NCBI RefSeq assembly: GCF_008000995.1
Contig: NZ_CP042828.1
Coordinates: 4,826,882-4,890,881 of the forward strand
Origin: Ruania zhangjianzhongii
GTDB taxonomy: Bacteria > Actinomycetota > Actinomycetes > Actinomycetales > Beutenbergiaceae
Direction of reading: 5' to 3'
DNA: 64,000 nt
In this document: positions 59,875 through 64,000 of the stretch, piece by piece
Position numbering within the stretch: position 1 is the first letter of the stretch
Layout: each line of letters starts with the position of its first letter
Made by a program: the position numbers and the translations under genes
Notes under the pieces: generated by a model
What the model was told of the DNA's origin: nothing
Database searches by the model: none
Seen by the model: the letters and a program-made list of their open reading frames with translations, nothing else

Positions 59875-61176
59875 TCAGGCGTTCACCCGTTCGTCGATGA
59901 TCTGCTGCGCCCGCTCGGCCGCCTGCTCCGGGGAGGTGCCGCCGACCACGTCGATACAGGACTGCTCGGCGGCGTTGCGGATGTCCAGGTCGTTGAACTG
60001 GAACCGCGGGGCGAGCATGGTGTCCTTGTCCAGCCAGTCGGCGGTGGCGGCCAGGTCCTCGTTCTCATAGTTCACCTCGGCCACGGTGAGGTGCTGGGCG
60101 GTGCCGTTGGCGTAGGTGCTGGCGTGCTCGGTCTCGCTGAGGTACTCCAGCAGTGCCATCGCCGTGGCCTGGTTGTCCGAGGCACTGTTCACCCCGAGGA
60201 CGAAGGTGGCGTTGTGGATGCCCACGTACTTCGCCTCGTCCGCGGACACGGTGATCGGAGCCATCATGCCGACCGGGAACTCGGCCCCGAGGGCACGCAC
60301 AGCGGCGATGTGGAACGAGCCGGTCAGCAACAGGGCGGCGTCTCCGGAGGAGAACATCTGCTGTGCCGGCTCCACGGCGGTGCCGGTCGCGTTGTTCTGG
60401 AAGTACGGCCGCAGCTCGACGTACTGGTCCAGCGTGTGCAGGAACCAGTCGTCGGTGCACTTGTACTCACCGGACTCGATCTTGGCGCACATATCGTCGC
60501 TGGGGGCGTTGTTCATCATCATGCAGTTGAACAGGTGGCCGGCGTTGCCGATCTCCCCACCGGGCCAGGCCATCGGGATCTTGTCGATGGACAGGATGTC
60601 CTCGCACATCGACAGCCATCCGTCCCAGTCCGGCGGCGGCTCGGAGATACCGGCCTCCTCCAGGACGTCGAGGTTGGACACCGGCTGGTTGAACACCAGC
60701 TGGTACGGCAGCCCGTACTGCGTCCCGTCCTGCGCGCCGGCCTCGATCAGCGAGGGGTTGTACTTGCCGACCACATCGGTGCCGGACAGGTCGGCGTACA
60801 GCCCGGCGCTGACCATGTCCACGAACTGCGCGCCACGGAAGGCCACGAACAGGTCGCCGATGTTCCCGCTGCGGATCTGCTGCAGCGCGCTGGACTGGTA
60901 GTCGTTCGAGGGCGAGATGTCCTGGCGGACAGTAGCGCCGTCGTTCTCGGCGGAGAAGGACTCGATGATCTCCGCGAGCACCTCCTGGTCCTCAGCACGC
61001 CAGTGCGCGAACGAGATCTCACCGCCGATCTCACCATCGCCTCCGCCGGTGTCCGGTGGTTCGTCGCCACCGCCCCCGGATCCGGGCCCGGCGCAGGCCG
61101 CGACGGCGGCGAGCAGCCCACCGCCTCCGAACACGTGCAGGGCGCCTCGGCGGGACAGGTTGAACTTCTCACTCAT
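59875..61176 (-). CDS. Carbohydrate ABC transporter solute-binding lipoprotein
   Basis: 433 residues. Signal LSRRGALHVFGGGGLLAAVAAC with lipobox Cys28 and possibly Tat-dependent (SRRGAL). The mature protein is a family-1 (MalE-like) binding protein: ISFAHWRAEDQEVLAEIIESF, LPYQLVFNQPVSNLD, LLLTGSFHIAAVRAL. By context it would bind sulfoquinovose or sulfoquinovosyl glycerol; similarity to the SmoF group was not testable here. ATG 61176 has AAAGGAG upstream. 25 bp after the isomerase stop. Confidence 0.92.
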   Translation of the reverse strand: MSEKFNLSRRGALHVFGGGGLLAAVAACAGPGSGGGGDEPPDTGGGDGEIGGEISFAHWRAEDQEVLAEIIESFSAENDGATVRQDISPSNDYQSSALQQIRSGNIGDLFVAFRGAQFVDMVSAGLYADLSGTDVVGKYNPSLIEAGAQDGTQYGLPYQLVFNQPVSNLDVLEEAGISEPPPDWDGWLSMCEDILSIDKIPMAWPGGEIGNAGHLFNCMMMNNAPSDDMCAKIESGEYKCTDDWFLHTLDQYVELRPYFQNNATGTAVEPAQQMFSSGDAALLLTGSFHIAAVRALGAEFPVGMMAPITVSADEAKYVGIHNATFVLGVNSASDNQATAMALLEYLSETEHASTYANGTAQHLTVAEVNYENEDLAATADWLDKDTMLAPRFQFNDLDIRNAAEQSCIDVVGGTSPEQAAERAQQIIDERVNA

Positions 61177-61201
61177 CGGGTTCTCCTTTGAACGGGCTTG
61201 G

Positions 61202-62596
61202 TCACCATTCGATGACCGGGATACGGAGCTGGTCAGCGGCGGCGCGCAGGCCTGGGCGGACATCCGTCCAGGCCAGCACGGTGTGGTGCGGGAAGCCGCC
61301 GGCAACCAGTCCGTCGATGAACTCGGTCGCGTCGGCGTCCAGCACGACGTCGGCACTGTTGCCCTGGAACCGGTTCGGTGCCGGGATCGAGGTGCCGGAG
61401 GCGATCAGCAGGCGCAGACCGCCGGTCTCGTTGTCCTCGGTGAGCCGGGCGGCGATCACCGGACCGGTGCGCAGCGGGAAGTTTCCCGCCACACCGATCT
61501 TGCGGTTGCAGTGCACATACTGGGTGGCCTCAGCCGGGTCGGCAGCCAACTCGGTGGCGGCTGCACCGCAGTGCCAGAACCGGACCAGGTTCCGGTCAGC
61601 CTCCAGGTCGACGGTGTCGGCCAGGTAGGTCATCCCCGCACCGAGCTCGGCGAGCAGCAGCATGGTCGCCGCGCCGTAGACGTCGCGTTCGCACTGGGTG
61701 GGGATGCCGTCATCGGCCACCCGGGACAACGAGGAGCACGGGCACACCCCGCGCTGGGTGGGGAACTCCGGCCAGCAGCGCACTGCCACCGAATCGAGCC
61801 GGTCCTCGCCGATCCAGTCGCGCAGCGCCGTCGTGACCGCCGCGTGGCCGGCCACCTCGTCGCTGTCCAGTGCCGTGAGCGAGGGTTGTGCCGCACTGGC
61901 GGCCGCGACCTCGGCCACCTGCCGCTCGGCCGGGACGGCATCGATCCGGGCGAAGACCTCCGCCATGGTCAGTGGCTGAGCCGTCAGGCCGAAGTAGTCC
62001 TCGAGCAGCGCCGGGTCGTACTCGCTCGGGGTGAAACCCGGCGGGGCGTCGCCGACCACGCCGATCGTGCGTCCTCGCAACCGGGTGAGTGCCTCCGCGG
62101 CTGCCGCCGGATCGCCGCGCTCCCGGGCGGAGGTCGGCAGCTCGGGTGCCGCCGGCAGCCGCCCGGCCAGCACCTCCTGCAGCTTCTGGCGCACGGCCGG
62201 TTCGTCCGCTTCGCCATAGACCAGTCGGGCCTGGCGGCCGAGGCGGGCGAGGGCGTGCCCGAACAGGTTGGTGCCGCACAGCGAGTTCAGCCAGAGCTTG
62301 TCGCCCACCGGGCCGGGTTCGCGGAAGGCCCAGAGCAGCACCGGCTGCTCCAGGTCCGCATACAACGCCAGGGCTGGACCGGCGTCGGAGAACGAGGCGC
62401 ACACGTGCACCACCTGATCCGCACCGTCCAGGTACGGTCGGGCCGCCTCGACATCCTCGGGGGTCATCACCAGCTCTTCGGGGCCGACCACCTCAGCACC
62501 GAGCTCGGTCAACAGCGCCCGGGCGGCGCGCGCCCGGTCCCGGGCGACGTCCACGACGAAGGTGGGGCGCGCCGTCGCGATCATCGCAATCCGCAT
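61202..62596 (-). CDS. L-fucose/L-arabinose-isomerase-like protein, candidate sulfoquinovose isomerase
   Basis: 464 residues. Metal-dependent aldose-ketose isomerase fold. Characteristic pieces: HVCASFSDAGPALALY (N-terminal domain), RCWPEFPTQRGVCPCSSLSRVADDG and YLADTVDLEADRNLVRFWHCGAAATELA, where PEF, VDLEAD and the HCG His (near residue 341) sit where FucI has its metal ligands. Placed between a YihT-like aldolase and the transporter, it would convert sulfoquinovose to sulfofructose. ATG 62596 has GGGGAGG upstream; GTG 62605 would overlap the aldolase stop. Function is inferred from context. Confidence 0.85.
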   Translation of the reverse strand: MRIAMIATARPTFVVDVARDRARAARALLTELGAEVVGPEELVMTPEDVEAARPYLDGADQVVHVCASFSDAGPALALYADLEQPVLLWAFREPGPVGDKLWLNSLCGTNLFGHALARLGRQARLVYGEADEPAVRQKLQEVLAGRLPAAPELPTSARERGDPAAAAEALTRLRGRTIGVVGDAPPGFTPSEYDPALLEDYFGLTAQPLTMAEVFARIDAVPAERQVAEVAAASAAQPSLTALDSDEVAGHAAVTTALRDWIGEDRLDSVAVRCWPEFPTQRGVCPCSSLSRVADDGIPTQCERDVYGAATMLLLAELGAGMTYLADTVDLEADRNLVRFWHCGAAATELAADPAEATQYVHCNRKIGVAGNFPLRTGPVIAARLTEDNETGGLRLLIASGTSIPAPNRFQGNSADVVLDADATEFIDGLVAGGFPHHTVLAWTDVRPGLRAAADQLRIPVIEW

Positions 62597-62601
62597 CCGG
62601 G

Positions 62602-63489
62602 TCACCTCCCCACCACAGTGTCGACGAGGTCGCCGAGCCGGCGCAGCCGATCGACGGCGGCAGTGCGCAGCTCGTGGGCGACATCGGGTTTGCCGATGCA
62701 CGAGGCCCAGACCGCTCGTCCGGCGAGGAACCCGGCGGCACCGGCCCGGCAAGCGGTCTCGACCGCCGTCGGAAAGACGTCCTCGCGCACGCCGCTGGAG
62801 AGCACCACCCAGGGCGAGTCGACAGTCGCGGTGATCTGTTCACATCGGCGGGCCACCTCGACGGCGGGTCCCTCCCCGTGCAGCGGAATCTCCGCCTTGT
62901 ACAGGTCGGCGCCGAGGGAGCCGAGCTCCTCGGCAGCGGCGAGCACACCGGCATCCCAGTCCCAGTCGCCACCGCCCAGCGGTGATCGGGAGACCGGTTC
63001 GACGATGCTGATCAGTCCGGCGCCGCGGCACAGCCGGACGAACTCCTCGACCATCTCGACCCGCTCCGCGCCCCCACCGTCCGGCCGGTAGAGGACGAGC
63101 AGCTTCAGCGCCACCGCACCCTGCGTCCGCGCAGTCTGCGGGTCCACCTCGCGGTCGATCGTCACCCGGCCGACCACCTCGCCGTAGGCGGCCTCGAAAT
63201 GGTCCGCAGAAGCGATCAGCCCACATCCCGGTGCCACTGCCTGCTGCGCCACTACCTGCTCCCAGGCGAACTGCCGGTCCACCAGCATGGCGGAGGCATA
63301 GGGGCTGAGCGCACGCGCCGCCTCGAGCTTGAACTCGGTGAGAGCGGCGTCCGGCACCGCTGAGTCGGTGTGCTCGGCGAACATGTTCCGTAGCGCCTCG
63401 CGCTGGTCGATCGCCACCATCGCGAACGCCCCGGACGGGCGTTGCAGGGCGGACAGGTCGACGGGCTCGACCGCGTTCGCGGTGCTCAT
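62602..63489 (-). CDS. Class I aldolase, YihT-like sulfofructose-1-phosphate aldolase
   Basis: 295 residues, LacD/DeoC-type TIM barrel. It closely follows E. coli YihT as I remember it: GAFAMVAIDQREALRNMF, TEFKLEAARALSPYASAMLVD, ALKLLVLYRPDG, ISIVEPV, GADLYKAEIPL with the Schiff-base Lys (near 198), VVLSSGV and GAAGFLAGRAVWAS. It splits sulfofructose-1-phosphate to dihydroxyacetone phosphate and sulfolactaldehyde. Overlaps the kinase stop by ATGA. The nearest alternative, tagatose-bisphosphate aldolase, fits less well. Confidence 0.88.
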   Translation of the reverse strand: MSTANAVEPVDLSALQRPSGAFAMVAIDQREALRNMFAEHTDSAVPDAALTEFKLEAARALSPYASAMLVDRQFAWEQVVAQQAVAPGCGLIASADHFEAAYGEVVGRVTIDREVDPQTARTQGAVALKLLVLYRPDGGGAERVEMVEEFVRLCRGAGLISIVEPVSRSPLGGGDWDWDAGVLAAAEELGSLGADLYKAEIPLHGEGPAVEVARRCEQITATVDSPWVVLSSGVREDVFPTAVETACRAGAAGFLAGRAVWASCIGKPDVAHELRTAAVDRLRRLGDLVDTVVGR

Positions 63490-64000
63490 CTGGCCTCCTC
63501 GGCTCGGTGGGCCGGGCGCAGCTCGGGCCGAGCTGCCAGTACCTCGGCTGGTGTCGGAATTGCAGATCGTCCGTCTACTCCGCGGCAGGACAGTGCGGCC
63601 ACGACGCTTGCCCAGGAGACCGCGTGCGCGAGCTCGGTGGTGGTGACGTCGGTGGGACGGTGGCCGGCGAGCGCGGCGAGCAACCCGCCGTGGAAGACGT
63701 CGCCGGCACCGAGGGTGCTCAGGGCGTCCACCCGGTGCGCGGGCAGGTGCTCAGCGGTGCCGTCGGCGACGAACCAGGCACCCTGGGCGCCGTCCGTGGC
63801 CACGACGGCATGTGCGCCGTCCGCTCGAGCAGCAGCCAGGAGATCGGGCACCGGCCGGTCGCCGTACCGCTGGGCCAGGGAGGCCACAGTGGGTGCGTAC
63901 AGGTCCACTCCGCCGGGGGTGAAGCCGTCGATGCCGTAACCGTCGTCGATGGACAGCCCCGGGCGGTCCTGGGTGGGCAACATGGCGAGGTGGGCCAGCA
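63486..64000 (-). CDS. PfkB-family carbohydrate kinase (3' part), candidate sulfofructose kinase
   Basis: The C-terminal 170 residues of a ribokinase-fold sugar kinase; the start lies beyond the window. The catalytic motif is STLGAGDVFHGGLLAAL with the general-base Asp, and VATDGAQGAWFV is the strand before it. GDVFHG and the ending CRGVDGRSAIPT resemble YihV (GDVFHG, RPGGRAGIP as I remember it), which phosphorylates sulfofructose. Coupled to the aldolase gene by ATGA, in a pathway order kinase-aldolase-isomerase. The N-terminus and any upstream regulator or sulfolactaldehyde-converting enzyme cannot be seen. Confidence 0.88.
   Translation of the reverse strand, partial: LAHLAMLPTQDRPGLSIDDGYGIDGFTPGGVDLYAPTVASLAQRYGDRPVPDLLAAARADGAHAVVATDGAQGAWFVADGTAEHLPAHRVDALSTLGAGDVFHGGLLAALAGHRPTDVTTTELAHAVSWASVVAALSCRGVDGRSAIPTPAEVLAARPELRPAHRAEEAR

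Noticed and set aside
1-64000. tRNA, rRNA, insertion sequences, integrases, prophage genes
   Set aside because: None seen on either strand in reading through the window; no transposase or integrase motifs and no tRNA-like cloverleaf with a CCA-type end was noticed.

Overview
The window is about 70% GC and densely coded on both strands. Several traits point to a high-GC Actinomycetota, probably a Micrococcales-type soil or salt-tolerant bacterium: many GTG starts, a CsoR copper sensor, an actinobacterial flippase/kinase-like fusion, HelR, DUF2510 and F420-type proteins, and many genes whose start codon lies 6-7 bases after a TAnnnT -10 box with no ribosome-binding site (leaderless transcription). 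The genus assignment is inference. I see no tRNA, rRNA, IS element, prophage or CRISPR array.

Layout. 1-3.7 kb: 5'-part of a Ppx/GppA phosphatase, a secreted DUF2330 protein, a csoR-copZ copper unit behind a CsoR-like operator, and an Hsp20 chaperone with a HAIR-like (HspR) box upstream. 3.7-12 kb: CPBP membrane protease, a 939-residue membrane flippase/pseudokinase fusion, a PP2C phosphatase, an MFS porter, an LssY_C membrane protein and a YjbR protein. 11.9-19.4 kb: a NarL-type two-component pair, a phospholipase A2-like/alpha-beta-hydrolase fusion, then a tightly packed run of UbiB-like kinase, MarR, GNAT and F420-type flavin protein. 19.5-26.4 kb: TauE, an operon of an exported GH109-like enzyme and a secreted repeat protein, a TipA-like MerR regulator, YdeI, PlsC and dihydrolipoyl dehydrogenase.

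26.6-40 kb: mntH behind a perfect 26-bp palindrome, hrpB with foreign-looking codon use, a GNAT, a HepT/MntA toxin-antitoxin pair, a second two-component pair whose kinase carries two +1 frameshifts, a multicopper oxidase, sufE with a rhodanese, and nhaA. 40-46.4 kb: two consecutive TetR-ABC exporter modules. 46.5-55.5 kb: HelR (RNA polymerase recycling), hipBA behind three 60-bp-spaced palindromes, an MFS porter and a BCCT osmolyte transporter.

55.7-64 kb: one minus-strand operon, transcribed as PfkB kinase - YihT-like aldolase - fucose-isomerase-like isomerase - solute-binding lipoprotein - two sugar permeases - GH31 glycosidase. The aldolase closely resembles E. coli sulfofructose-1-phosphate aldolase YihT and the kinase resembles YihV. 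I therefore read this as a sulfoquinovose uptake and sulfoglycolysis (sulfo-EMP-like) operon with a fucose-isomerase-type isomerase instead of YihO/YihS-type functions. This is the most interesting system in the window, followed by the hipBA operator array and the PLA2/hydrolase fusion.
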